Positions 42,415 through 54,936 of a stretch of DNA of 64,000 nucleotides are shown here, one piece after another; the first letter of the stretch is position 1, and every line of letters begins with the position of its first letter. The DNA is taken from assembly GCA_907163375.1 (NCBI GenBank), contig CAJQUW010007022.1, positions 124,001 through 188,000 on the forward strand, given 5' to 3'. This stretch comes from Prostheceraeus crozeri (Eukaryota; Platyhelminthes; Polycladida; Euryleptidae). Made by a program: the position numbers and the translations under genes. The notes beneath the pieces were generated by a model. The model searched no databases. It was given only the letters and a program-made list of their open reading frames with translations, and was not told where the DNA came from.

Positions 42415-43390
42415 ATCACTAGGGTCAGTACTAGGGCCTATTCTTTTTATATTATGCACTATAGACATCATTCAACTTGTTCAAGGTTTTGGTCTGAAGG
42501 CTCGCGTTTTCGCGGATGATATTCAGGTCAATGGATCGTGTGGTCCGACTGATACATCCAAATTTACAGTCTTCTGTGCTGTGTAAACGAGATCGACTCT
42601 CGGCTCAAGTCAAATAAACTGCGCCTCAACACGCAAAGGATGTGTGCCACGAGACAAAACCTCGACGAGCGTCACCAAGAACCAATCCTCATCGCCGACC
42701 ACTTCGTCCATTCGCTGTTGTGGTGTCATAATTGATTCCACTTTCTCATTCGCATCCTATGTTTCCACAACTACATCATCGTGCTTTGGAATTCTTCGAC
42801 AAATTTAATCCATTCGTCACTTTATAACGCGCTCTCTGACAATTCATCTTGTGACTTCCATCGCCTTCACAATGCTTGAGTACTGCATTTCCGTTCTTTG
42901 TGGTCTGCCGGACTACAGAATTGACCGCCTTCAAGCGGTGGAAAGTGCCTCAGCTCGCCTGATTTTCGGTCTCCCTCGACACGCTCATATCACACCAGCA
43001 TTGAAGATCTTGAGAGATATGGTTGTCAATAAGATCCTCATTCGATCTACGTCTCGTCACCTTAGCATTCAAATACATGGTATTGCTCCTAGGTATACCT
43101 CAGTGAGCTGCTTGTTCCTTTCAGCTCACTTTTACATCGCTCTTGTCTCATATCCACTTCTACGAATTCACTTGTGCCAAGAACACGTCTAAAAACGATC
43201 GTCAATAGGCTCTTCTCCGTAAAAGCCTCACAAGCGTGGAACTACATTCCGTCCTCCGTCACCTCTCAGGGAGCTCTAAGTCTCTTCAAAGTCGCTGCAA
43301 AGACTCTTTTCTCACGTGAATGACTTCTACATTCTATGCCGTTTTTACGATCATTTTCTGAACTATGCATTATTGTACAATGGTCTTGAA
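42415..43390 (+). mobile_element. LINE fragment, CR1/Jockey-like: RT palm to 3' end
   Basis: It begins with GSVLGPILFILCTIDI and then KARVFADDIQVNGS, the reverse-transcriptase palm with the catalytic Asp-Asp near 42510. It continues as RLKSNKLRLN, then the clear frame 42851-43192 (MLEYCISVLCGLPDYRIDRLQAVESASARLIFG, RHAHITPALKIL). The last part reads FSVKASQAWNYIPSSVTS and LFKVAAKTLF, the usual end of ORF2. The 5' part is missing and several frame breaks are present. It would have copied its own RNA into DNA at a nick. Confidence 0.8.
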
Positions 43391-43769
43391 GTTTTGTGAA
43401 AACGCATGTCTTTCATAATAATATTGGTCATTCAAATATTGAGACTAATCTTCAAATTCATTCTTAGTTTGGGGGACTACTCTACCGTTGGAAGTGGCTC
43501 TGACAACTTGATTTAGCGAGAGACGACGATATTAAGTTTCTTAACGATAAGGCTGCATATTGTCATATTTGTGTATCCAGCGTAAAGGTTGTACAGAAAG
43601 GTCAGTCAAGTGACCCAATGCATTACGGTGCATCTGAAAATCAGGAGAAAAATGACCGAAAATCGTAAAGAACGTCAAATTAGGCAAATCAATTTAGTGT
43701 TGCTAGGAAGTTCAAAGCATTTGATGAAAGTGTTTTTCAAGTGTTATTAACGGTGAATATGGTTTCAAT
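43391..43769. other. Stretch without a recognised gene
   Basis: Follows the LINE 3' end; no poly(A) or target duplication could be fixed, and nothing else is recognised. Confidence 0.4.
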
Positions 43770-44209
43770 TAGGGGTGCACCGATTAATCGGTCAATTATT
43801 GACACGCGAGAGCGATAATCGGCAATCGACCGATTATTTGCCGATTAGTGAACCTCGGAAGATTTTTGCTTATGCTCAATAAAAAGCGGCTGATCGGGAC
43901 GCAAAATTCCAATTTTTGATGAAATTTTAAAGATTTTTGCATAGGCACTGTTTGCTGTACTAATTTAAATTTACACTTTTTCTATCATTACGATGATGAA
44001 AAAAACTTAGTTCTTCCAAAAATTCAGTTTTCATGTTAAGATGATAAATGTTGGTAAAAAAAAGTTATTTTAACCTACATGTATCATTATGTATAGATGG
44101 TATTTTTTCGCCGCTCCTGGGTGGAAGAGCTCTCACAGGGTGGGAACCGGGTCGGAGTTTTCGGCTTCGACCGTCAACCAAGGCCCGGAATTTTCGTTCC
44201 CGACCTCTA
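43770..44209. mobile_element. Two unmatched hAT-like ends
   Basis: At 43770 a hAT-type end, TAGGGGTGCACCGATTAATC, is followed by many CGATTA/TAATCGG subterminal words. At 44209 another end reads, in reverse complement, TAGAGGTCGGGAACG with GAAAATTCCGGG inside. The two tips belong to different families and the flanks do not match. They look like two deleted elements side by side. Confidence 0.4.
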
Positions 44210-45500
44210 GACACGGATATCTTGAAGTCTGTATCTTGATATTTCAGAAAGTTCTGATTAGCATTTTTCCATTATGAAACATGAAAGGTTACCATACTAT
44301 GGTAAATTTCACATGATTATCGAGATTCTAACTTCTGGAGATAGAAAGCATGCCACTTCTAGTAGCACCGAAGGATGTGTCAGTTTACAAGCAGCATAAT
44401 AGTAATAGTCGGTCGGTGAACAGAAAAATGTAAGATTTTATTTGTCTCATGAAGGATGAACAAAAGTAAGCGGTAGCCTAATTGAATGCGCAAATATCTG
44501 AATAGCCTTCATTTGCTTTGGATTAATGAATTGGGCGACTATCTTTATCTTCAAATGCATTGGTCATCACAACTGCTTCAAAAGCCTTCATTTTGCAAGC
44601 CTACTCCTATTGTGCGTTAATCAGAAAAAAGTATGCAAAATATTAGGTAGTATCTTCCAGCAGCTCGTATTTGAAGTGGAAGGTCAATACATCGACAAGA
44701 TGGTTATGCTGGATTTTGATGCCAATAGTTGTCAACGGATTAATTTTCACAGAATTCTGATCAACATTGGAGAAGGTTAATGTATTTTAACACAACCAAA
44801 ATGATATTTGACGGATTATGATAGATGTATAAACAATGGACAGGTTGCAGTCGAAAAAGCAGGCGAGATGGCTAGCGAAATTTTGTAAAGGAATGCAATG
44901 CATTTGGTTGATCGCGCTCCACGTAATAATGACGGAATCAACAAGAGGAAAAGCTCTGTTTATCATCCAACGAAACGCTCTAGCTCCATACCGATTGATT
45001 ATGACTGGAACGTGGCATGTAATTAATATATCTGACTATAAATTGTTGTGCAGTTAAGGAGACATTTTGTCATAAAGTTCTATCTACAAGCATCATCCAC
45101 GGTAGAACTATAGCTGCACTTAGCATATACAAAGAATGACAATAATCGAACTTGGCATCGTTCAACAAAGTGGTTGCCCTTAATGAGCGCACTAACAGAC
45201 ATTCATTACCGCAGCAAAAGCAAAGTGATCGATTGGAAGTCCATTAGAGAACTTTTCAAACCTGAAGGCAGAAATCCAGAATTGATTTTTCTAATTCTAT
45301 CATGCTTAGTCATCATCACCTATATCTGTGCTAAGTAGGCAAATTATTCAGGTAAAATATCTAGGTAATTATGGTGCTATATAACGACCTGATTGTGGGA
45401 ATTATTAATCTGGAGACATAGAAAGCTACACAAAAGCATGCATTATGTCGAATACTTAAGAGGATGAAGCACGATGACCGAAGGTCTGTTTGCTTTATTT
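44210..45500. other. Stretch without a recognised gene
   Basis: Short frames at 44526-44780 and 44836-45057 have no recognisable domain. No RNA gene or repeat is seen. Confidence 0.45.
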
Positions 45501-45508
45501 TCTTAAAG

Positions 45509-46431
45509 CAGTGGTGGGCAACCAAGTTGGGATAGAGGGCCACCAATTTTAAAACACAGATAGGTATGTTCAAAAGTCCGTTATTGAGTACTTTTGAGCG
45601 TTATTCTGTTGTACCATGTATAGTGGTAGCACATGGCATAATTGTATTTGTAAATGTATGCAGCAGCATTGTATCCAACTAAGTTTTTGTCTTAAGGAAC
45701 TGTATTTTGCATTCTAAAATCTATATTAATGAAATGTGAATAGGCCGAACTAATTGCGGAAGTTTTTGTGTTATTGAATGATGGTATTATGACCTTATTG
45801 GTAATACAATAATATTGCCTTAATTATTTCATCGTAAAATGACTGTCTATAGTACATCTACCCTCCAACATGCCGTACAATGTAAAAGAACATAAATAAA
45901 AACTGGTTAAACTACATGCACCTATAATAAGTGTACATAGGCCTATGTCACCCAAACATAAACGGCTTTCGAAAACCACGTAGTCTCCGCTAACGACACT
46001 CGAATGATGATGCTATTCTAGTACAAAAGTAGTGCAGTATATAAATAGAATCCAGGAGGAATACTTGAAAGTACAGCTGGCTGATAAAGATCACATATCT
46101 TCATGCTCAGCCTACTTTATGTATTTATTGGCTAATTACAACGTTGTTTATTACGTTGTGAGATATTCTGTACAAGGCATGGGACAACATGTGACTTAGT
46201 TGATGGCTATGTCTTTTACCTTCATAATGAGAGCATATTCATTCGAATGCTAAAAACCATGTTCAGCTCACAATAACGCAAATTCTAAAAAAGCTCAACC
46301 TCAAGCTTAGAAGTACCTTTTAATAAAGGTCAAAGTCGGAGTGGGCCACTTTGACATCACCGATTCAAATAATGTCCGCCGGTCACTTTGGATATGAGAA
46401 TCGATGGCGGGACACGCGTTGCCCACCATTG
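45509..46431. mobile_element. Non-autonomous hAT-type element with perfect target duplication
   Basis: The ends read CAGTGGTGGGCAAC and, in reverse complement, CAATGGTGGGCAAC. A perfect 8-bp duplication TCTTAAAG lies at 45501-45508 and 46432-46439. Subterminal GGCCAC words occur at both ends. 923 bp, no transposase frame. The perfect duplication suggests this is younger than the other hAT copies in the window. A TAGGCCTA octamer lies inside at 45938. Confidence 0.88.
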
Positions 46432-46476
46432 TCTTAAAGCATGACAATAAAGCACTCTATCTGATGTAAAGCATCT

Positions 46477-46945
46477 TTGTCATTTGAAAGCAGTTCTACA
46501 TTTTCTTTTGGAAAATATAGCATCGGTGAGGAAAATAAGGTAGTTTTCCTTGATATATCTATAATTTGTTATCCTGGATATATGAGATGTATCTGTGCTT
46601 TGCGGCACATGGACGTCTACTCGTATGTATTAGCACATACTGTGGATGAAGATGTATTACCTTTCAATGACAGCCTTGTGACTAAGTCACTTGTGAGTCG
46701 TAGTTATCGCACTTGCTCTCCTGATACTATTGATCATCATATGCACGCCTTGAGACGATAAAAGCTATCCTATATTTTTAATTGATATGTATTTGACTGT
46801 GCTCGAGGAGAGGCCTCTCCCTGTGCTTGGTCCTGAGGGAAAGATTGTTCATATGAAGTTTCCTTTTATTAGTGATAGAACAGCTCAGTTTGAAAAGCGT
46901 TCTATTCGGGCTGTTCTTGTGCGTCGTGGTAGTGAAGCTGGCTGA
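46477..46945 (+). mobile_element. Penelope-like element fragment: end of reverse transcriptase
   Basis: The first frame reads YSIGEENKVVFLDISI, like the ..E....+.FLD..I block at the end of Penelope-type reverse transcriptases, and then LVTKSLVSRSYRTCSPDTIDHH, like the L...L..RAY.ICS block. After an interruption a frame reads LPVLGPEGKIVHMKFPFISD and RSIRAVLVRRG, matching the linker before the endonuclease. It begins 45 bp after the hAT element and has no catalytic core. Confidence 0.5.
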
Positions 46946-47244
46946 TACATTTTCGACCTTTCATCTTCCGGCAGTTCGCCTAGGATAAACTTCCTGCTTC
47001 TGTCCATTCTAAACTTATTTATAAATTTGAGTGCGCTTGCAGTAGCAAGTGAATTGGCAACAGAGAGATCCTTGGGTGCGGATAAAGGAACATATGCCCA
47101 AGTGGCTGTTGGAGTGGAGGAGCTCATGCCCTTCATGGAAGCTCTTGCCATACAAGCGATTGCCCTGACCAGTGTGTCCAGAAGCAGTTCGTGATTGGTC
47201 TGAGATTGCAATGGCAGTGGCATTGCTGTCCACTTGCCGTCCAT
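46885..47244 (-). other. Unidentified open frame
   Basis: 119 codons on the minus strand, MDGKWTAMPLPLQS to ARIERFSN, with even codon use (helical segments LLLDTLVRAIACMARASM and SVANSLATASALKFINKF). No family is recognised and it partly overlaps the Penelope-like fragment. It may be part of another retroelement or chance. Confidence 0.2.
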
Positions 47245-47316
47245 GTAACTGTCCTTGTCTCACATTGTGCATTACTAAAATTATGTTGTTGTGATTAACA
47301 CCAGTTCCGTGTCAAC

Positions 47317-48395
47317 TAGTGATGTACCTAAGCCGAGCCGAACCGATGGCGGCTCGATTCGGCTCGGCTTGAAATCATCTTCCTCGGATCGGCTCGGCAC
47401 CACTTGTTCGAGCCGGTCGGAGCCGCGGCTCTTCGGCTTGGCTTAAAATTATCGTTTGTAGTTTGGTCCTATCCCATTCTTTCAAGACAAGTGAAGTCAT
47501 ATCGAAGTACATATTACTCTGTGCATATTACTACTCATAGTGCGTCTGAAATAACTTAAAACTTAGTATTGTGTACAATAATACCTTTGAGGCAGCTGCT
47601 CTAATAGCGATCGATCAACTGTCAATATTGACTTCGTTAAATATAGTATAATTAATTGAGAAACACAGCAAACTCAAGCTAATCCTGCTTTTTATTCAAG
47701 TCGTTGAAAGAAATTACATCGAATTATTTTCCGAATTTTCGTGATTTAAAGTACTATATTATGAAAGCATAAATTTCTCAAAGAATTAAAATTCATTCAT
47801 TTAGGAGACTTTAGGCAGACTTTAAGACCTTTGCCTTAACTCAGTAATGGACAGTTTTGATATTCTTATGCTAAGATTGATGGACTAGGGGCTCTTTATT
47901 ATTCGTCAAGGACCACCATCCTCAAATGGTAGCTTGCGCTGTGATAAATGTCTTTCTCAAAATTTTATGATAAAACTTATGTTATTATGTTTATGTTATT
48001 ATGTAATTATATTAGCCAGATTTTTCATTTTCTAAAATTTTTAAAAGTAATAGACAAGGAAAACCATAGCCATGTATAAATATTGCATCAATGCAACCAG
48101 GAATCTTCATAAGACAAGATAATCATTGTAATGTCACCATATTACTAACTTTTACCGTCAAGTGAAGCATTCCTTCACAATCTATAATTGATGATGCAAC
48201 TGTAATTATATCCAGTAAATGTTCTACAATCACCACTTGTTAACAAACTATGTGTATAGACACTGTACATTAGGCTGAATTTTAACTTTGTTTTTCCCAA
48301 AATTAGAACGGCTCGTCGGCTCGGCTCAGCTCTGCTTGAATATTTCAAAATCGCATCGGCTCGCGGCTCGCCAGGTCGAGCCATGTACATCTCTA
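47317..48395. mobile_element. Non-autonomous hAT-type element rich in GGCTCGG words
   Basis: The ends read TAGTGATGTACC and, in reverse complement, TAGAGATGTACA. Flanks GTGTCAAC (47309-47316) and GTGTCAGC (48396-48403) match at 7 of 8 bases. Subterminal regions of about 120-150 bp at both ends are dense in GGCTCGG/CCGAGCC, likely transposase-binding repeats. The middle is AT-rich and non-coding. 1079 bp. Confidence 0.85.
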
Positions 48396-48403
48396 GTGTC
48401 AGC

Positions 48404-50701
48404 ACATGACTTAGAGCGGACGAAGGATCTCGTACTCTGATTGTATCTGTAGCTTCAATTGTCTTAAAATGTAGGATTTGGTTCATTGCTTTTGTTACCC
48501 TAACATTTTTAATGAGGTTGTCGTTGAAGAATCATCATGCTGTTCAGAGTAGAAACAGATTCGAATTCTAATGGTCACCGTGATCATTTATAAGATGGAA
48601 TTTGCTTGTTATTAACCGCGCCTATCTCGATCTTTGGATTGGTCATCCTTACTAGATGGTAGTGTCACTGTAAATTCTTCCCTCATCCATTGTTTCCATC
48701 GAGTTTGTAAGGATGAGGAAGATTAGCTGTTAATGACGGTGCAACAACGCAAGTTGGCTGTGAGCCAACGCCGTTATGCTCGCATTGTCTGTCATACATG
48801 CAAGCACAAGAGCAGCCATGCACGCGTACAAACAGGGAGTGACTGACATGTTTCGCATCATTACCTTCCCAAAGCGTGAAATGAACACCTTTCTTGGAGA
48901 ACGTGTTTATTTCCTGAGTTGATAGGTATTATTGGAAGCTTCATAGTCTGTTCAATCACATCGACTTCTCTTCCATGTATTTTTTCATTTTCGAATGGCG
49001 CTCGGTCGAATTGCTTTCCCTCTCTGTTTATCATACCAATCAAATTCAATAAGGACAATTGGCAGAGGGCAAATCGTTTCTCTTTCTATTAACATCGAAT
49101 GTCTTTGAATACCATGAATGGAATAACGTCGTTTGATTGTCTGAAGTTGATGATAATTCTCTTCATTGCGTTTGCTGTCTTGTTTCCTTTCTATTCCTTA
49201 TTTGTTTCCCTTCGCCATTGTATCGCTGTAAAGCTCATTGCAATAGGTTTTTGGGTGACTGAGGCACTCGGAACCCTGCGGCAATCTTTGTAAAGCTTGC
49301 TCTTCTGATAATAAAAAAGTGAAGACGTTTTAGGGCTTTCCAATTGCTCCCTGTTTCATTGTACTGCGCAATACGGTACACGCAAGTCCATCTTAAAAGT
49401 CTTTGATCTAAAAGCTGAATCGGATGACAACATTGACGGGATGCAACTTTAGCCTGATGATGGGGATGTCGGCGCGGATTTATTGTAGCGTCTCTGCATA
49501 GGAATTCAACGATTGACGATTAGAAATTGTCCATGAAAACAAATTAAACATTTGAAGGTGAGCATTAATTGGAACTGTTGCGCTCAACTGAACAGAGAGC
49601 CGCTCGAAATGCTTTTCTTGCGATATTACAGTTTGGAAATAGAACGGTTTTCTTGGTTGGCCTTCCACCAATTGGGGAAAATCTTTCAAAAATTCAAAAT
49701 GTGAATTTAGTAAATGCACGCCTGAATTAATCTTAGCCTTTTTTAATAAATATCAATCGGTCTCATGAGTTTTAATAAAATATTAATTAACTGAAAGGAT
49801 TGTCTGCCATGACAAAACAAGCCACTGATTTTCAAGGGTAAGTTGAATCAGTGAGTGGGTCCCTACGTTATTTTGGTCCGTGACTCTTTATTTTGCAAGT
49901 TCACCTTTTTCGATCAATTTCCGATAAGTCACTTAAAGGGTGATCCTGTCGTTATCTTTTCTATTTTCCATTGCCATAAACGGCATCATAAAACTGCTGT
50001 GACAAATTCTCATGAACTTTAAACTCCGGGAGAGACAGTGGGTAATTTGAGGTTGTATTGTCTCAAAAAAATTCTTGATTTGGCTTTATACTTACACAGC
50101 GACACGACTCCTGCAGTTCGGTTCAACGTCGTTGAGATTTCGCTCTAAAGATTCAATGTAAAGCAACTTTGAGAAAGCGCAATGAAAAATAATCATGAAT
50201 ATGATCATTGAAGAAAATAGCAGCAGCAGTTACAAGGCTGCCTGTGTTGTTAACTTATCTTGATTCGTGGGGCAACATGCATTCCATGTACTGTTGTTTT
50301 CGTCATTATTTGAAGAATGACAGTGAGATAAAAAAGCGCTTGCTTGGTCACATAGAATAATTTTCTTCTGACATTCTATCGAGAAGCATTTGTAATATTT
50401 TTCTGCTTTATTTTTCCGGTTAGCCCTTCGCGATGTCTCTGACTCCTGGTTCCCAGTTAGATGATTTACACTGAAATTGGTCTCATGTGTTTAATTGTGG
50501 TAACATATCACTTTCCTATAAAGCTCTCCGCAAGTTGAAGACTCACGACCTGCCTGAGCCCCAAAATTTGATGTGTCAAATACTTCATACAAATTATTTT
50601 TTTATTATGTTACAGATGTAAAATTTAATCTTTAATCGACAACGTCTGTAATATCAGAACAACTTCTGTTTAAAGTTAGGACAATATTTTTTACTGTCAT
50701 C
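48404..50701. other. Stretch without a recognised gene
   Basis: No conserved coding region in 2.3 kb. Frames at 48861-49058 and 49480-49719 (minus) and 49099-49293 (plus) have no recognisable domain. Confidence 0.5.
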
Positions 50702-50713
50702 ATGTCGATATTT

Positions 50714-50861
50714 TGTAGTGTGGCCTTGAGACCATGCCTCCACGTATCCGGTTGATGATCAAAATAACAAGAGAAAACGTCTTCGGATACCATTTATGCG
50801 AAACGTCGCACAAGTTAATAGATAGAAATGGTATCCGAAGACGTTTTCTCTTGTTATTTTT
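50714..50861. repeat. Fold-back insertion, Penelope-like type
   Basis: A 12-bp duplication ATGTCGATATTT (50702-50713, 50862-50873) brackets the unit. Inverted arms of about 36 bp (near 50758-50793 and 50826-50861) contain AACGTCTTCGGATACCATTT. The loop holds ATGCGAAACGTCGCACAAG, the GAAACGTCG word found in Penelope-like 3' regions. Non-coding. Confidence 0.7.
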
Positions 50862-51154
50862 ATGTCGATATTTGTCGAAGAGCCTTAAGAGAAGTCCATT
50901 GATTGCAAGGCTCCGAAAATAATATCAATTTTGAATTTTAAGGCAACCAATGTACCAATACAATTACCTGATTTACAGAAAAAAGACTTTTTACATAGTG
51001 ATTTTTGTCGCGCAAATTCTTGGTTTAAATTAAAGCTGCTTCTTAGTTTCCTTATCATTTATGTCTCGAAGCAAGTCATGTACAATATATCACTGGAAAA
51101 CTATTCCCAAAAATAGGCTGGCTGCCCGTATTGCAAATCATTACTAACTTGTCT

Positions 51155-51791
51155 TTGGAAAGATTCCTTGGCTATTGGTCATAATTTTTTTTTCTTTGGA
51201 AAGAGCCAAATTCTATTGTTGGATTGATTTTTATTCTCTAACGTTCGATTAATTTCAGCTATTATCTATAGCTATCTTCAGGAAATGATTTTATGACATT
51301 ATAGAAAAAGATTTGAAAATAAAAACCAATCTCCGATTACGTGAGGCATTTTATATAAATAAACTGAAACCGTCTATTAATGCCAAGCACGAATTAGACA
51401 GTTATAGAGATTTCCTCTTTCGTTGACTCAGATGTGTTTTACATATTTTCACATACCTTCTATGGTAATCAGATTTCATAATTCACATCACATTTTCCTT
51501 CGTCTATGTCAAGTCATTTAACAAATGCTAATGGTACTATGTAACCCTTTACTACCTGTCGCATAGCTTCCACTCTTCCATACCGTCCCCAAAAATTTTG
51601 TACATAGTTTTGTATTACTCGTATTTGTAATTTTGTATCGCTTGTATGCAGATGTGAATTTTCAAATCTTTTTCTATAATGTCATAAAATCATTTCCTGA
51701 AGATAGCTATAGATAATAGCTGAAATTAATCGAACGTTAGAGAATAAAAATCAATCCAACAATAGAATTTGGCTTTCCAAAGAAAAAGAAA
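51155..51791 (+). mobile_element. 5'-truncated Penelope-like element with inverted arms
   Basis: Flanked by ATTACTAACTTGTCT (51140-51154) and ATTACTTACTTGTCT (51792-51806), a 15-bp duplication with one difference. Inverted arms of about 130 bp lie at 51187-51319 and 51656-51790. Just inside the left arm a frame reads KIKTNLRLREAFYINKLKPSINAKHELD and then DFLFR before a stop, the usual C-terminal tail of Penelope-like proteins. The rest is 3' untranslated sequence. Each arm carries a hammerhead-like core. Inverted terminal arms from template switching are known for this class. Confidence 0.75.
51697..51731 (+). ncRNA. Degenerate hammerhead-ribozyme-like motif
   Basis: CTGAAGA (51697-51703) fits the CUGANGA box. 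A 6-bp stem AGCTAT/ATAGCT (51705-51710, 51716-51721) with a 5-nt loop fits stem II, and GAAA (51722-51725) follows directly. The next bases, TTAATC, could form a tiny stem III ending with a cleavable C. One extra base before stem II and a weak stem I argue against full activity. The same motif lies inverted in the left arm (about 51247-51285). Penelope-like elements are known to carry hammerheads here. Confidence 0.45.
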
Positions 51792-51806
51792 ATTACTTAC
51801 TTGTCT

Positions 51807-52091
51807 GATAGCTCCTTCTTCGGGATGTCATTTCTTAGCGAAATTGTTGCCCGATAGTATCAAGGATACAAGTACTCTTTCAGCATTAGTGCACTCATAA
51901 ATTGTGCTGTTTGAAGAGAACGACCTTGACTCAGTTACCTACTATTAGGAACTATCGTCTTAGGCACTTTAGGAACGGTTACTTCTATTCTTCCCCCTCC
52001 TCACATCTTCCATTTTTTCCAAATTCATCAAATTTTGTCAACCTTAGTCAGATTGGATTTAGATTAGCCTTGATCTGTCACTGAGTGATAG
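51807..52091. other. Short stretch without a recognised gene
   Basis: No coding region or repeat seen between the Penelope-like insertion and the next hAT element. Confidence 0.4.
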
Positions 52092-52099
52092 CACTGCAC

Positions 52100-52949
52100 T
52101 AAAGTTTTCAATCCCGAGATTGTCGCATTTTTACGAGATTCAAAATATCAGGATTAGGTAACCGGGATCACGGGATTCGTTAACATCTGTTTTTAGGCAG
52201 TTGGGCTGTATGACGATGGAATAACAAGGAAGTAGCAATAAAGATAAGCGTAATTCATTGCTGCAAATTGCAATATTTTGTTGTTTTTGAATTTTTTCTT
52301 TTTTCGTTATCAATATGAGACCTAAACTATCAAGAATGCATCAGACTTGGTAGTCGTGTAATTACATGTAAGTGTGTATTACCTACTCATACATTTTTAT
52401 CATATATGCCAGAATTAGTTTTGGCGCATCTTTGTGCAGCATGGGAAAAATTATGTACTTTCATTGATATCAAAAAATAAAACTATGTTCAGGCAGTCGA
52501 GAGAAATAAAGAGAGAGAGCGTTATGCATTCAAGCGCAGGTGTGTAATTTTTAATCAATTTTTGAAGCGATTATTATACAATATCGGGTTTTTATCAGAC
52601 GTCACAAAAATCAAGTCGCGGGACTTGCATTTCGATTTGAAATCACATACCAGGTTGCGACAACGTATAATGTATGTACGATAACCAGATCTACGTATTG
52701 TTATAGTTTCTACCAGCATGGGAAACGAATACTCATTATTAAGTCATAGACATTTAGGCACATGTCTATCTGATATCATAAATAGTATTGTACAGTGCAT
52801 CGTTTAAAGTACTCGTCTAAGAATTCAAAACAGCGCCTAGTATTGTTCAGCCTACGCCAGCCTAATCGTACTGTCAGTAAATGCACCAAGCTTGCTAATC
52901 ACGGGATCAATCCCAGGATCAGAAAAAGTCAAGAATTTTGAAAACCCTA
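52100..52949. mobile_element. Non-autonomous hAT-type element
   Basis: The ends read TAAAGTTTTCAATCCC and, in reverse complement, TAGGGTTTTCAAAATTC. Flanks CACTGCAC (52092-52099) and CACAGCAC (52950-52957) match at 7 of 8 bases. Words such as ATCCCGAGAT and ATCACGGGAT recur near both ends. 850 bp without transposase. Confidence 0.8.
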
Positions 52950-52957
52950 CACAGCAC

Positions 52958-54321
52958 CACAGAGAAGTTTTAATTGACCCATGTGATAAAGGATTGGTCC
53001 CGTGGATACTCAGTTAGAATAACAAGATGCAGCTGTGCAGTGATCACGAACTTCTTGAGATTGTTGTCTACAACTCGGCACACTACAGTGAACGACAAAG
53101 TAAACGTCGTAAATTCTCTGCAAACCAGAGGAATTTTATTCACTCAACGCTTTTGCGACGGTAGTGAGACTGTACTTAGGAGCAAGAAAAGGTAGCTGAC
53201 GATGCAACACTCGCGGGTGTCAACAACAAAAATGTGGGGGGGGAAGAATAGAAGTAGGCCTACCTAAGTATGTTCTGAGGCAGTGTTTTTTACGAAACGT
53301 GCGCGTAAAATGTTTTGTCTACTCGTATAATTATGGAAAAAAATGCAATCATAAATTTTCTGTAGTTCAGAAATTTTGAAGCCGCCGATTCACCAACGGA
53401 CATTTTTTTCGAAGAATTTCAATGAATTTGTCAAAATTCGAGACATGGAATGAAGAGGCTTTATGATTGGTCGAGAACTAAATCTTCTCATTTGTCAACG
53501 ATGGCAATACTTTCAATCATGAACAATGGAACTTCACCTATATCGTCGATAACGGTATGAGGACGATGCTGAATGATTTGGACTGTGCTGAATCATGGAT
53601 TTAGAAAATCCATGCCTGTGTAACTGCTGTCGCATTCGCTTCTCAGTCTAACTATTTTCTTTCAATGAACCACCGGAGCAGACTTAAGGTTAAGATACTT
53701 ATCTTCCCGGTCACGCACTCATCTACAACGTCAGCAATCACCATGTCAATGCTACGATGTGAATGACGACAACCCATTGATGCTACAACCAACATTACAT
53801 TACGCTTGCTTCACGTTGCTAACTGTTCTCCTCAGCATGACGTAGAATGCTATTCATTCAGTGGCTGATCTGTCGAAAAATGAAGCTGACATGAATAATA
53901 AATTCGTTGACCCCACACATGTGAATTGCCTTGTCTGCGTTGTTTGGTCTAGAGATGACATTTTTTAATACGGATGGTGACGCCAAGAACTAGTCCCGAG
54001 GGGCAGAAAGATCCATTTTCCATTGAACCCAATGCAAATTCAAGCCTGAATTCTGACGAACTAGATCATTGACACTGCATTGAACGTATACAGTCAGTAA
54101 TTTAGATCGTGAGGAGTCGAATAATGTGGATAATAATTCCGTTTGATGAATTTTTCACGGAGAAGCATTGAGTGGAATATAGGTACTGTTCACTTCCCAG
54201 TCTTCCATGTGTCAACGATAGCTCGTGTGTTCCCTAATACAACTCTCACTACGCATTGCGCGCGCTTGGCCAATCACGCAAGTCAAAGGGAGACATATCT
54301 GTCCACATCTCTCTTCCATGA
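52958..54321. other. Stretch without a recognised gene
   Basis: No conserved coding region. A run of G occurs near 53234-53242 and a TAGGCCTA at 53255-53262. Nothing else is recognised. Confidence 0.45.
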
Positions 54322-54476
54322 CATTCATTGGCTGAGATAGAATCGCGTAACCTCTAGAGTAACAGCTACAGACGAATCCATCTCTGTGACCATGTCATAC
54401 AATGACTGAGATGGAATCGCGTAACCTCTAGAACCTCTAGAGTAACATCGACAAACGAATCCATCTCTGTGGTTGA
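54322..54476. repeat. Imperfect tandem duplication, about 78 bp
   Basis: Two neighbouring copies share ATTGGCTGAGAT/AATGACTGAGAT, AATCGCGTAACCTCTAGA, GAGTAACA and CGAATCCATCTCTGTG. The second copy has an extra ACCTCTAG unit. A small local duplication, not tied to any gene. Confidence 0.75.
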
Positions 54477-54769
54477 CCCGAATTCATGGACCATCTTAGT
54501 CTAATTAGCTAGCTGTTTCACAGTGTGCAGTACAGTGTTTCGTGAAGCATAGTGTGATTTTGTGCCCTTATTTTAAGGTGTATGTTACGCTATTGGTCTA
54601 TATTTTCTACTAGCAAAGGCTATTCCTAACTGTCGCTCATCTAATACCTCGAAATAAATCATTTGCTCAGATAAGAAAATTTTGATCAATCTGATGGCTG
54701 TAATCCAAATAAATTTAGTGGTCTAACTAAACCCACCGGGTCGATTACAAGTAGACTGGCCACGTTTTG

Positions 54770-54936
54770 TATTAGAAGCTTGACCATACCCTTTATTCCA
54801 CTATTTTTTTTTTTATTTTTTTTGCGAAAAACGCTTCAAAATAGGTACAACATTTTTTTAATTGCACGACGTTTCGGAACGACGTTGTGCAATTAAAATC
54901 TTTTAAATCTATTTTGAGGTGTTTTTCGCAAAAAAA
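54770..54936. repeat. Fold-back insertion, Penelope-like type
   Basis: The flanks TGGCCACGTTTTG (54757-54769) and TGGCCAAGTTTTG (54937-54949) match at 12 of 13 bases. Inverted arms, about 54812-54872 and 54876-54935, share TTTGCGAAAAACGC, CAAAATAG and AATTGCACGACGTT. The centre reads CGACGTTTCGGAACGACG, that is GAAACGTCG on the minus strand, as in the 50.7-kb insertion. Confidence 0.65.
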
